This document shows positions 32,201 to 41,756 of a stretch of DNA of 64,000 nt, piece after piece. Under the pieces are notes generated by a model. The model ran no database searches, was not told the DNA's origin, and saw only the letters and a list, made by a program, of their open reading frames with translations. The DNA lies in the NCBI GenBank assembly GCA_002118135.1, contig BDIU01000088.1, forward strand, positions 124,001 to 188,000, written 5' to 3'. This DNA comes from Trebouxia sp. TZW2008. Its lineage: Eukaryota > Chlorophyta > Trebouxiophyceae > Trebouxiales > Trebouxiaceae. The number at the start of each line of letters is the position of its first letter. The stretch's first letter is position 1. Position numbers and translations under genes: made by a program.

Positions 32201-35200
32201 GAAGGCAAGAGATGCACCAGACTTTTCCTTAACTTGAAGGAAGTGAAAGAAAGGCAGGAGGGGGGGAGGGGGTACGGGCAACAATTTCGCATCAGCCTGC
32301 CACATGATGGTTCTGTTGACATCATGCTCTGCTGTTTTAACCAATGCAATCAGAAGCGACGAAATGCGGGCAACTCACTGCTGTGTGGTCAATCTTCAGG
32401 CGTTGATGCAGCTCTAGGGAGCAGCGCTCTGAGTTCCAGCCTAGGCAGCAGAAGCAGCACTGCCAGTACTGCCCACCTGCCTGCCGATGCAGCCCCCAGT
32501 CAGACCCCTGGCCTAGACATTCTACAGCCAGATAGGGCCGTTATTGCTCCACTGCACATCACCACGCCACAGTCACAACCCGGCAGCTCCCTTCAAAGGC
32601 CTACTGCCCAGCAATCACAACAGCAGAGTGCAAGCCACCCTACTCAAGCCAAGCTTGCTGAGCAAGGCAGGCATGGGGCGCCAAGTGCTGCAACAGCAAG
32701 GTCAAGGCATACACCATTGCCTGATGAGAGCACCACAGCAGCATCAGCAGACGAGAGTGAACAGAGTCAGCTGAGATATGATGTTGGGTCAGATGAGAGC
32801 CCAGCAGCAGCAGCATTTGATAGTGAAGGCAGTCAGCTGAGGTATGATGCTGGGCCTGAGGCGTCGGTAAGTGGCAGCAGTTGGGTGTCGCTTGAAGGGG
32901 CACAGGGGCCAAACTTGCCCTCATGGGCAGCTAAGCAACCCTCCCTGCTGTGGCTGTGGGTTCAGCCAGGTACAGTCGCAGCAGCTGCATGCAAGTGTCA
33001 TGATGGCATAGCTGATGTGAGTCACACATTGTTGATCAATGGCAGCAGTTAGGCTTGCTTGAGGGGGCTCAAAGGCCTAACTTGCCCTCTTGGGCAGCCA
33101 GGCAGCCCTCTCTGCTGTGGCTGTGGGTGCAGCCAGGTACAGTCACAGCAGCTACGTGCTAGTGTCATTCTGCTGATGCAGAGGTCATCTTTGCATTATA
33201 CTGCTGTTGACGCGTCCTGCATCAGCATCAGCACTTTCCATCTTGCAGACAGTTAGCATCCTGTCATCTGAGGAAATGAGTCGCACATCATTGAGGTGAC
33301 AGCAATACATCTGCAAGTACAAAGCCTAAATTGCCAGAAGTTGCTACAACCCTAATGTATAGGCCCTGATTTAATCGCCATGGAAGATTGAAACCATGCC
33401 TCAGCCACTCTGTGCCAAGTTCAGACCAGTGGCCATCAATGCAGCATCACGCAATGTACACGTACAAGCTCCTTGTGTTGCTCATGAAAGCTTCTGCTAC
33501 TGACAATTGCTGCTAGTAGTGACACATTTGTGCTGATACAGGTTGCCTGCCAATCCAGCATGAGACTGTGAGAGTGTGTCCCTTGAGCAGCCGAGGCTTT
33601 GGCAGGGTAGGGCCAGATGATGTGGGGGCATTTTCGTCCCCTAGGGCAGCCTGCACCCAGCCCTCTGGCAGTGTAGATGTACAGGTCAACCTGGAGTACC
33701 TTCAAGGCTGTCACCGAGCCCATGCAGCTTGGCTTACCCTCCCCATCACACCACCATTCAGGTTCGCAACTGTCTGCCTGCTGCATCAAAATTGGCATCT
33801 GCACCCAGCCCTCTGGCAGTGTAGATATGCAGGTCAATCTGGAGTACCTTCAAGGCTGTCACAGAGCCCACGCAGCTTGGCTTAAACTTCCCATCACACC
33901 ACCATTCAGGCAACTTTCCGCCTGCTGCATCAAAATTGGCATCTGCACCCAGCCCTCTGACAGCATAGACGTGCAGGTCAATCTGGAGTACCATTTGTGT
34001 TTTCCCATAAGCTTTGGCGCCTGGTGTCAATGGCCCAGCTGTGCTGTGCTCAAACTATGTACAGTGGCAAGACTAACAGATCATGCGCTGTGCTCAGGAT
34101 TCACACAGTTGCAGCCCCCAGCACGGCTTCAGGCTTGACCCATGGCAGCCCTGTGGTCAACGCTTTCTGCCTCCAACACAACACGTTTTGTGTTCAGGAT
34201 ACATACAGTTGCAAGGGAGCTGCCCATGCGGCGCATAGCAATCAAGCTGATCATCAACTCTAATCTCCCATGGGCGGCCACCCTCACCACCCTCACCCTC
34301 AACCCCCAGCATGGCTTCAGGCTTGACCCCCCTGCCGGCCAGGGGGTCAATGTGTTCCCCATCAGCTTGGCTCCTGGTGCCACTGCGTCAGCTGTGGTGT
34401 TTGTCACCAGCAAGTCAGGCGGTCGATCTGCCTCGCGCAGCAATATGCTAAGAGGGAGCAATGCTCAAGGTATGCTTTGCTGCATTTATGGTGCCTTATC
34501 ATTGTAATGCCTGCTCAAGCTAGGCTGTGCCCTTTGTTTGAAATGTAGTATACTGTTGATGTTGGGGTTGTATTTAGTACTTTTGTATCAGGTCCATCCT
34601 GTCACATCAAGATGCGCAGTTTCAGTAGTCAAGGTTGTCAAGCGTGCTACACTGCATCTGGTGAGAGGCTGCTGTGCTGCCTAGCTGCAGCCAACAGCCC
34701 AGAGGACCTTTACAACATCCGTGTGAACACTCTTATGACAGGAGAGCTGCAGGTCTGCGTGCAGTGGACAGGCACATTACAGTGATTTGCTGATGCGACA
34801 ATTGCATTGATGCCCAAGCAGCAAATGCTGTGGGGGCCCTATGTCACCTTGCCCTTACTCAGATGTACTACTGTCTGCAGTGACTGGTGTCAAATTGCAT
34901 TGTCCTTGCATTGAGGAGGTCTTGTTATAAAGTGTCTGTATGTCAAGAGATTACTGTGTTAGCCCATGCATTCCTTGTGAACACTGTCATGAAATGATCT
35001 GCAAGCAGACATGTGACAGACTGACCCGGCAGACATAATGGCAGCACTTGCTTGCGTGGTGCAGTGTGTAGCGTGGATGTGCAGTACAGAGTTGACAGCC
35101 AGGCCAGCCCTTCAGCAGCTGTCTCTGAGATGGTGCCAGAATGGGGCAGGCGCCTGCTTGATGATGCTGCTGTTCCTCTTCCTCCCCCTGCTGGCCCCAG

Positions 35201-37963
35201 CAACAGGTAGTGTATTTACTTATTTGCTGATTGAATGGCTGTTATGAGATTGTACTGACCTTGCTTCCCCTGCAAGCAGTCAGATGACTAAGTTGGTACT
35301 CATTGAGGAGGTTGTCTCTTGACTGACAGAAGCGTATGCTGAGCAGGTGGCAAGTAACTCGGAAGCTTTCCGGCCACTTTTTGCTGGTATCTGCTGATAC
35401 TTACTTAGTACTAGTGTTGCAAGTGCTTAGAGGTTTGCCTAAGTTGTGATCTTGTGCTGCACTCATCTTTGCTGAATGCATAGCAGTCTCACCACCACTC
35501 CGTGTGACATCTTGTTTTGGTGATGCAGGGATGAAGACAGGCAGGAGCTGAGCAGTAGGCACAGCTTCAACCTGATCATGGCACCTGTGGAAGGCACCCC
35601 GCGCAGCATGGTCTACATCAGGCTGCTGGGCCCCTTCTCTGCCAGGCAAGACAAAAGCAATAAGAACTAGACAAAACCAATAATGACAGTACAAAACCAA
35701 GAATGACAATTTGACGTGTAGTCACTTTATTGCTGAACACGAATGTCAGCTGTGCATGGCACCCACCTTGCCTTGACCGTGCCAGCTGTTCGGCCCCTTC
35801 TCTGCTGGGTAAGACACGACCAAAAAGAACAATTCCAAACCAGCAATATTATTACAAAACCAACAATAACAATATCCATGTGTATTCACTTTATTGCTTA
35901 GCATAGATGCTTGCTGTGTGTGACACCTGCCTTGCCTTGACAGTGCCAGCTGCGAGGGCCCTTCTCTGCCAGGCAAGACAACACAAACACCAACAGTACA
36001 ACCTGTTCTCACTTTGCTGCTTAGCATGCATCCTAACCTAAGCTCACCTTGCTGCTTGGCACACATGCTAGCTGAGCGTAGCATTTGTCTTTCCTTGACA
36101 GTGCCAGCTGCTGGGGCCCTTATCCGCCAGGCAAGACAATGCAAGCACCGACAGTACAACCTGTACATACTCTGATGGTCAGCATGAATGCTAGCCATGT
36201 ACAGCACCCATCTTGCCTCGACAGAGACAGCTGCTGGGCTCTTTCTCTGCTACGCAAGGCAGTCGACACAGTCATGGCAAGAATGACAATCGTTATATTA
36301 TATAGCAAAGCTGCCTTTTGTGCATGGCACCCGTCTTACCTAGCTGGACCTGCTGAGCCTGTCGAGCACATGTTTAGAACTCATCTTCCTTTAACAGTGC
36401 CAACTGCCATCTCAAGAGGCTGCTCCCTGCTGTTTCTGCTTGGAAAAAGTTCAATAAAGCCATCTGCAGCTGCAGTGGTATACAGTGACTTCTCTATGTG
36501 ACGGTTGCTTTGGTTATCAAGACAATTGTCCTTACATTGAATTGTTCTTAGTTAGAGGGACCACTGCAGTCAGAATCCAGTACCAATCCCCAGCTGCACT
36601 GCCCTTACATCAGACATGTCCTCAAATTGACTTACAACAAGAAGCTACTGTAGCTGAAATGCTTTAGCAGCAAAAGTATTGCCATCTGCTGGCCAGGCAG
36701 CAACTCAGAACCAGCACGTCAAGCTATAACAGCCAAGCAGCCTGCACTAAGTTTTGTCAGTATTCCATGTCATGGCTCGACCTCAGCGCAGTTGTGTCAG
36801 CATATATGTCATGCCTGAGTGTGCGTGCTTTCTGAGGCTTGTGATGCATGCATGGCAATGTCGGTCAGCTCATGCGTTTCATATGTTCTGCATGCAAGTT
36901 AGCAGACTATGCTCAAGCTGGAATCATAAAGATGTTCTCATTATACGCAGCAAGGATCCACAACAATTGTGCTGTTGTGGACCCAGCAAGGATCCACAAC
37001 AGCAGAATGTTTTGGATCCAGCACAACATGTGTTACACAGCAGGAACAACCTGCACGCACAAGTGAGTCATGCCAGCATCGTCTATCTGTGCATGCGTGC
37101 AGGCTGGGCGAGCCTGTGACACTGTGCTGGCAGTTGGACCGCAGACGCCCTGACGCTGCCTCCCAGGAAGTGAACACCCTCCAGTACGATGTGCATGCAG
37201 CTGTAAGGCACCTCAACCTACTTGAATTCATCTCATGAACATCACTGATCTGCTTGCATCCTGTTTGTCTTTTGAATGTGCCAAAGTCTTTTGGATGACA
37301 GAAAGAGACGGTGCATGGATCAGAGCTTGTTGTCATCTCCATGCAAATGCATTCCCTTTTGACAAGCACAATCACTGCATGAAAATCAGCAAACCATCAG
37401 GATACACCAATCTCATTTGATATATGGGACATTCCTGCTGGATGATGCAAGAAGGATTCGATTACTGTGTTCTGCAAGCAGTGATATCTCTAATGCAGGA
37501 CCAGTTGACGCAAGGACAAACAGCTCAATTATTTTTTAGAACAATTGCGTTACGTCAAGACAACGCCGTACAGTGACTTCTCTTTGTGATGACTGCTTTG
37601 ATTGTCCTTACAGCAAATTGTCCTTACTCAGGAAGAGCACTGCAGTCAGAATGCAGTCCTTGGATTCAATTGCATTGTCCTTGCATAAGGATGTCCTTAC
37701 ATCAAGTCTCCTTACAAAGAGTGTCTCACACCCTTGTACGAGCAAGATGATCATTGCAGGCTGAAGGTTGGCGGCCCTTGGGGGTTCGAGCGGGCTGTGT
37801 GGGCCTGTCTGCAGAGAAGGCCACTGCAACAGTGGAGGCCTCCTGGGTGCCCATCACTGCCGGCAGCCTCCCAGCACCAGAGCTGCATTTGCGAGATGAG
37901 TCTCATCAGGAGACCTTCGACGTTGGCGCCAATGCTGAGTTCATCAATGTCGTCCCTTTGTAA
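20208..37963 (+). CDS. TRAPP II complex subunit TRAPPC10 (TRS130-like)
   Basis: This is a TRAPP II-specific subunit; TRAPP II tethers and activates Rab GTPases at the trans-Golgi and in plants is needed for cell-plate formation. Exons with consistent phases: 20208-20285, 20444-20590, 20660-20756, 20882-21037, 21405-21581, 22132-22324, 22794-22957, 23287-23498, 23936-24020, 24282-24414, 24825-24967, 25340-25496, 26061-26240, 26721-26997, 27520-27698, 29097-~29270, 29873-30028, 30416-31512, 31937-32082, 32400-32969, 33542-33761, 34216-34469, 34592-34752, 35103-35206, 35529-35645, 37103-37202 and 37760-37963. Diagnostic stretches are VFDALRHDFNTRRRERC, EPGWNFSTFYLIKDSLA, EFYFRQYLFACQARLLFK, GEGW-type FLREGWWHL, AEIHYKGALDICVGDAVNL, GEPVTLCWQLDRRRPD and the TAA-terminated NVVPL end. 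Joints around 25496-26061, 27698-29097 and ~29270-29873 are unresolved. One donor (35646) is GC. The upstream ATG at 20168 was rejected because it hits a stop. Confidence 0.92.
21341..21360. repeat. (CA)n dinucleotide run
   Basis: This is a short run of about eight CA units in intron 4 of the TRAPPC10 gene, a simple-sequence repeat. Confidence 0.85.
21790..21945 (+). pseudogene. Ghost copy of TRAPPC10 exon 6 start
   Basis: The end of this stretch (VQVHKLMAQRLSQVM then TAG) repeats the start of the true exon at 22132 (VRKLMARRLEPGWNF), including its tgcag acceptor. About 100 bp upstream is also open (QLCGLFKKSDAALISQCQFDARLKLRR, split here only for description), so this could instead be a poorly conserved alternative exon. 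Confidence 0.65.
23507..23669. mobile_element. MITE-like element with 19-bp terminal inverted repeats, copy 1
   Basis: The left end CAGTGACTTCTCTTTGTAA (23507-23525) and the right end TTACAAAGAGAAGTCACTG (23651-23669) are perfect inverted repeats, bounding 163 bp. The interior has repeated 'aaggaca' motifs and no coding capacity. It starts nine bases after TRAPPC10 exon 8, inside the intron. Related copies lie at 36483-36650 and 37571-37729. No clear target-site duplication was seen, so the superfamily is not assigned. Confidence 0.8.
23774..23855 (+). pseudogene. Ghost copy of TRAPPC10 exon 8 end
   Basis: This repeats the 3' end of the exon at 23287-23498: LMAAPAVATKKPHQPPSAVGQPYR, against LMAAPAVATKKPDQPSSAVSQPYR in the exon. 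The exon's donor-side bases 'aggtcagc' appear here as 'cggtcagc'. The MITE-like element at 23507-23669 lies between the two copies. Confidence 0.85.
25190..25262 (+). pseudogene. Ghost copy of TRAPPC10 exon 12 start
   Basis: This copies the acceptor and first ~70 bp of the exon at 25340-25496 (GAGGTGGTGCCTTGGAGC shared), 150 bp upstream. The homology ends before the conserved segment LGHLYAAARLELMRMG, which only the downstream copy has, so the downstream copy is taken as functional. Confidence 0.75.
28672..29200 (+). repeat. Three tandem copies of a TRAPPC10 exon (LALGSWQ)
   Basis: Copies begin after acceptors near 28671, 28916 and 29096. They read RHLKLALGSWQRCQELW, CVQLTLGSWQLSQELW and RLKLALGSWQLYQELW. 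The third continues longest in an open frame (to about 29275) and is taken as the working exon; the first two are open for shorter stretches. Acceptor bases are repeated with each copy. Confidence 0.8.
29213..29555 (+). repeat. Three tandem copies of SKxGxKRNGAL(M/L)QA segment
   Basis: Units of about 125-130 bp start near 29213, 29344 and 29469. They read CYSKCGRKRNGALMQAS, WYSKFGQKRNGALLQAR and CNSKCGRKRNGALMQAS, each followed by a similar 'acac-tntgtttca' tract. The first copy is fused in frame to the LALGSWQ exon. This is another local duplication within the same region. Confidence 0.8.
31735..31805. repeat. GAGC/GAGT tetranucleotide microsatellite
   Basis: About sixteen tetramers, first (gagc)n then (gagt)n, lie in a TRAPPC10 intron. 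This is a simple repeat, and the apparent reading frames across it are artefacts of periodicity. Confidence 0.95.
33041..33166 (+). pseudogene. Ghost copy of TRAPPC10 exon 20 end
   Basis: This repeats about 125 bp covering the 3' end of the exon ending at 32969, its donor and about 35 bp of intron, offset 168 bp. The shared protein text is NLPSWAA(K/R)QPSLLWLWVQPG followed by 'gtacagtc'. The true exon continues in frame from upstream; this copy lacks a conventional 5' exon boundary. Confidence 0.85.
33651..34000 (+). repeat. Three tandem copies of TRAPPC10 exon 21 end
   Basis: Copies of CTQPSGSVD(V/M)QVNLEYLQGCHRAH start at 33651, 33799 and 33943 (offsets 148 and 144 bp). The second includes the LPITPPF end and donor region; the third is truncated after VNLEYHL. 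The first is in frame with the exon starting at 33542 and is taken as functional. Confidence 0.85.
35620..36330 (+). repeat. Five ~160-bp tandem repeats copying the end of TRAPPC10 exon 25
   Basis: Units begin near 35623, 35785, 35945, 36108 and 36228. Each contains a variant of 'gg(g)cccttctctgccaggcaagaca', the end of exon 25 and its GC donor, followed by a shared A/C-rich intron tract. Only the first is joined in frame to the conserved HSFNLIMAPVEGTPRSMVYIRLLGP exon. The others are intronic decoys. Confidence 0.85.
36483..36650. mobile_element. MITE-like element, copy 2
   Basis: The left end CAGTGACTTCTCTATGTGA and right end TTACAACAAGAAGCTACTG (36632-36650) are diverged inverted repeats matching the ends at 23507-23669. 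It spans 168 bp, non-coding, in intron 25 of the TRAPPC10 gene. The interior shares 'attgtccttaca'-type motifs with the other copies. Confidence 0.7.
37571..37729. mobile_element. MITE-like element, copy 3
   Basis: The left end CAGTGACTTCTCTTTGTGA (37571-37589) and right end TTACAAAGAGTGTCTCAC (37712-37729) match the family termini. It spans about 159 bp, non-coding, in the last intron of the TRAPPC10 gene. A partial relative with a similar left end (CAGTGATATCTCTAATG) lies immediately upstream near 37479-37560. Confidence 0.7.
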
Positions 37964-38641
37964 CAGTCAGTTGTGCGACACGAATTAGTGCAGACCTCTC
38001 ATCAATGCTTCATGACATGTGGTCAAGTTCTGACGCTTGGCCAGTTGACTGGCCACAGTAACGGCAAGTTTCCTAAGTGCACAGCGAGCAGGCTGGAAAC
38101 CAGAGAATTTGCTGCAATGCCATGCAATATCTCATGGCAAAAAGTATGAGTGATGCAGCACCTGCATGCTAAGGGTTTCAGAACGACATGAATCTTGCAA
38201 TTCGTGACTACGTGACGGCAGCAATTCAGGGAAGCGACAACGACTCTTTGGAAACCATACGTGTATGCTGTGTCAGGGGCATAGCACAGTTGCTACAGAA
38301 AATTGAGGCATGATATGCTGTCACTGAACTGAGCAATTGATGGAGCATTTCTAAGAAGCTGAGAGCCTACTGCATGATTAGAGCTGAGCTCACATCATCA
38401 GCGCATTTGAGTTGCAACTTGTGCATGCAAGGGTGAGCCCAATCACGCTTACCAAGGTTGGGTAAGCTAGTCCAAGCAAGTCAAAGTAAGACGATCTGAT
38501 TGGGATGTCAGTGTGTCACGTGAACATTGGGCTGCAAACATTGCACGTGCCAGCACGTTCATAAAACTTATCGCTGTGTGGCTCGTTCGTAGCACTTGGT
38601 CGACATTTGCGCTGTACCACCCAGAAAGTAACAAAACAAGC
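37964..38641. other. Intergenic region TRAPPC10 gene / peroxiredoxin gene
   Basis: This holds the TRAPPC10 3' UTR and the peroxiredoxin promoter. A TGTAA overlaps the TRAPPC10 stop region at 37959-37963. Nothing else is recognisable. Confidence 0.5.
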
Positions 38642-40512
38642 ATGGGGATCAATCTCGGAGACACCGTGCCAGACTTCAAAGCTGAAACATCTCAAGGCGA
38701 CATTCAATGGCATCAATACATTGACGGCACATGGGCTATACTGTTTTCTCACCCAGGCGACTTTACCCCAGTCTGCACGACAGAGCTAGGTGGGCAACAT
38801 CAAGAAACTTGCAGCGCAGACCCGACACAGGGAGTAAATCCACTGCACTGAGATCTGTTCCTGCAGGGCAAGTTGGAAAGCTACAGAAGCAGTTTGCTGA
38901 CCGAGGGTTCAAGCTAGCAGCCCTCAGTTGCAATGACACTGAATCACACAAAGCGTGAGTGTTGGTACCCAAGCTTGCTGACCAACAGCAGCTGTATATG
39001 GTAGTTCCTGCCCCACTGCGGCTGGTCTTGGCAGATCAACGCGCTCAGAGTGTGATACAGGTGGATCAAGGACATTGAGGCCTACACACCTGGCAGCAAG
39101 GTGGACTACCCAATCATCTCTGACCCAAAGCGAGAAATCGCTGTCCTGTGAGTCTTCTACTTACTGCCAGCCAATTTTGCCTGGCTTGACCTGCACCTTT
39201 CTGAAAGAAAAGAAGAGAAAAGTTTACGCCGTCAAGCGTGCAAACGGGAGCCTCTGTCTCAAGAGGCACCACTCTGTACACACCATCAGCAAGCGTCGCC
39301 GTGCAGCAAAGACAAACAGTTCTGACATGGTCATCTCGTATGTCAAGCCCAGAAATGTGAGCTGATGACATGGTGGTTCTGCATCTCAAGCAAGAGATGT
39401 GAGCTGATGACATGCTTGCTCTGCATGTCAAGTCCAACAATGTGAGCTGTATAAATGTCTGGGACTGCACAGGTATGGCATGCTGGATCCTGATGAGATA
39501 GACAAGGCAGGCATTCCCTTGACAGCCAGGGCTGTCTTCATTGTTGGCCCAGACAAGAAGCTGAAGCTATCCATCCTGTACCCTGCCACCACTGGTCGCA
39601 ACTTCAGCGAGGTCAGCTTCTCGCATTTAACGTTGTGCAGCCAGAATGCAGCAGCCCAATGAGACTGTCGTGATTGTGATTCAGCTCCATTGAAGACAGA
39701 CTGCATCAGTTTGACACAACTGCTTGTGCACAGCTTGGCTGGCTATTCAGCAAGAACGGGTGGCAGGACATGCATCAGACTGTAAGCTCTGTTTCATGTA
39801 AGCCTGATTGTTCCTTATAAAGACTGCACTGAGTACCAAGAAACTCGCCAGTACATCAAATTTTCCTTTCTCAGCCATGCCTTGGCAGCTGTGAACTGCA
39901 CTGTTCTTGCAGCATGAATGTCCTTACATTGAGTGTCATCACACTGAGTGATCCATGTACTAGTCAAGCGCCTTGACTTGTCTCTACAGGTACTGCGAGT
40001 GATTGACAGCCTACAGCTGACTGCCAAGTACTCTGTTGCTACCCCTGTTGACTGGCAAAACGGTGACAAGGTCGTGGTCACTCCCAACTTGTCAGATGAC
40101 CAGGCAAACCAGAAAGTGAGCTATTATGCTTGCAGTGCTGAGTGCCAAGTTGACTCATGGAGCCCTGGCCATAATCCCGCTCTTCATGCTGCTGCTGAAT
40201 GTTTGCAGTGTCTTTTTGAAACTGTTTATCGCTCAACTCAAAGATCACTTGGGCATAAGGGTATCTGCACCACTATTCACACTCAAGCTGTCGCATATGC
40301 TGCATCAAACTGTGTTTGCCAACAAAAGATGGAATAAGCGATTATGAGACTCATAATGAATGCTGTGTTTGCCGACAAAGGTGGGATTCAGGGGTTGTGA
40401 GACTAATACTGAACGCTGTGTTGTGCTGCAGTTCAGCAAAGGCTTTGAGAAGAAGGGTGTTCCATCTGGCAAAGGCTACATCCGCTTGACACCTCAGCCC
40501 AATGTGGCATAA
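38642..40512 (+). CDS. 1-Cys peroxiredoxin (PRDX6-type)
   Basis: This thiol peroxidase of the Prx6/1-Cys class reduces hydrogen peroxide and alkyl hydroperoxides. Six exons: 38642-38789, 38867-38954, 39061-39147, 39473-39611, 39990-40115 and 40432-40512, giving about 222 residues, the usual length. The peroxidatic Cys is Cys45 in [14 protein letters not shown]. Other family marks are [95 protein letters not shown] and the C-terminal GYIRLTPQP. The long C-terminal domain distinguishes it from 2-Cys enzymes. No N-terminal targeting peptide is visible before [12 protein letters not shown], so a cytosolic or nuclear site is likely, as for plant 1-Cys Prx. Introns 3 and 5 hold short tandem repeats. 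A TGTAA at 40852-40856 lies 340 bp beyond the stop. Confidence 0.95.
39325..39450. repeat. Three ~45-bp tandem repeats in peroxiredoxin intron 3
   Basis: The unit is approximately 'tgacatg-t-ctcg(c)atgtcaag-c-a--aatgtgagctga'. It is non-coding and lies just upstream of the acceptor at 39472. Confidence 0.7.
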
Positions 40513-41756
40513 GCTAAATATTAACTGTGACAACCTATTGGACCCTACTTACAGCTATTGCTTTGTGTCATTGCTTGACTCTATTGGCTGTGGTGACATT
40601 CATTATACATTTGGTCCGTTGCTTACAGTGGAGTACTTACAGACTGCGCATACCTTGTTGTCGCAAGTTTGCATAATGTCCTGCACATACAAATGCAGCC
40701 AGCTTAGGGTTGAACAGCCTGCAATTTGACTGATTGCCCTGGGTGCTGTGAGTGTAGTTTAAGTCTCAGGTTGTATAGCAGGGTCCTGTTGTATGTAGCA
40801 CCGTTGCGTACAGTATATCACACTTGCCATGATGCCATTTATACTCCCAATTGTAAAGGCATGTTTCATGCGTTTGATCCATGCTATTTCTTACACGTCA
40901 CAAGCTGCGTCTCTACTGCAGCGCTCTTGTCGTTGTCATAACTGACATTAACCTTAGCATGAATGCCTCCTGTCATAATGCTATGATGATTGCATCTGCT
41001 GCACCAACCTGAGGCATATGTCATTTGTGGCTCTGATCCTTCATTTGCAAGAAATGCTGCTGTGCCCACAGTCTTCAGGTAGGCGAATTATCCTCAGCAG
41101 CTTTCGTTTGATGCTGAGCAGATGTGCTCACATGAGATCTTTGCGTAGTGTGCTGTGTGCAGTTGCTCAACATCCGATTGTGTGCATGCCGCCACCTGCA
41201 TGTCTGTCTGGACAATCTCTTTGCTGCTTTGTGGCATGAGGCTGTGACTACACTTGTCCGCTTAAGGAGGGGCAAAGACAGCATGTCTTGGCAGCTGCCT
41301 AGCTAAGAAGCAGCTCATGTGTCCGCTTAGTCACGATGACTGGCCACATGGCGGGGAGCAATGGTTCGCTACTGCGCAAGTTGGCACAAGACAATAGACG
41401 TGCGCGCAGAGTTGCCTTGCACGGCCATTTCAGCTACAGTGCACGATCTGTCGATCGATCTCCTGCGAGCACGCCCTAGTGTATTGCCAGACTCGAGTGT
41501 CGCTCCACAGATCGCGAGCAGTTTATTCGTGAGCGTGTTGGAGCACTTTCGCAAGTCGGTCTCTGCAAGTCAGGAAAACCTCCTGTGACATTTTACAACA
41601 GCCGCTCTGCTGCCGAGCTGCGGCGACATGCCATGCCCGTTACTGGGCTGACGACCGGCTCGTGTATGCAGCAGTCGGTCTGCGAGTCAGCGGTTGAGCT
41701 CACGTAGCGCCGCAAACTACTGCCACAGATCATTGTAGCCTGTGGTTGCATGTACA
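40513..41756. other. Intergenic region peroxiredoxin gene / Fringe-like gene
   Basis: No exon is recognised. It holds the peroxiredoxin 3' UTR and the upstream region of the glycosyltransferase gene, which becomes somewhat richer in CpG after about 41400. Confidence 0.45.
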
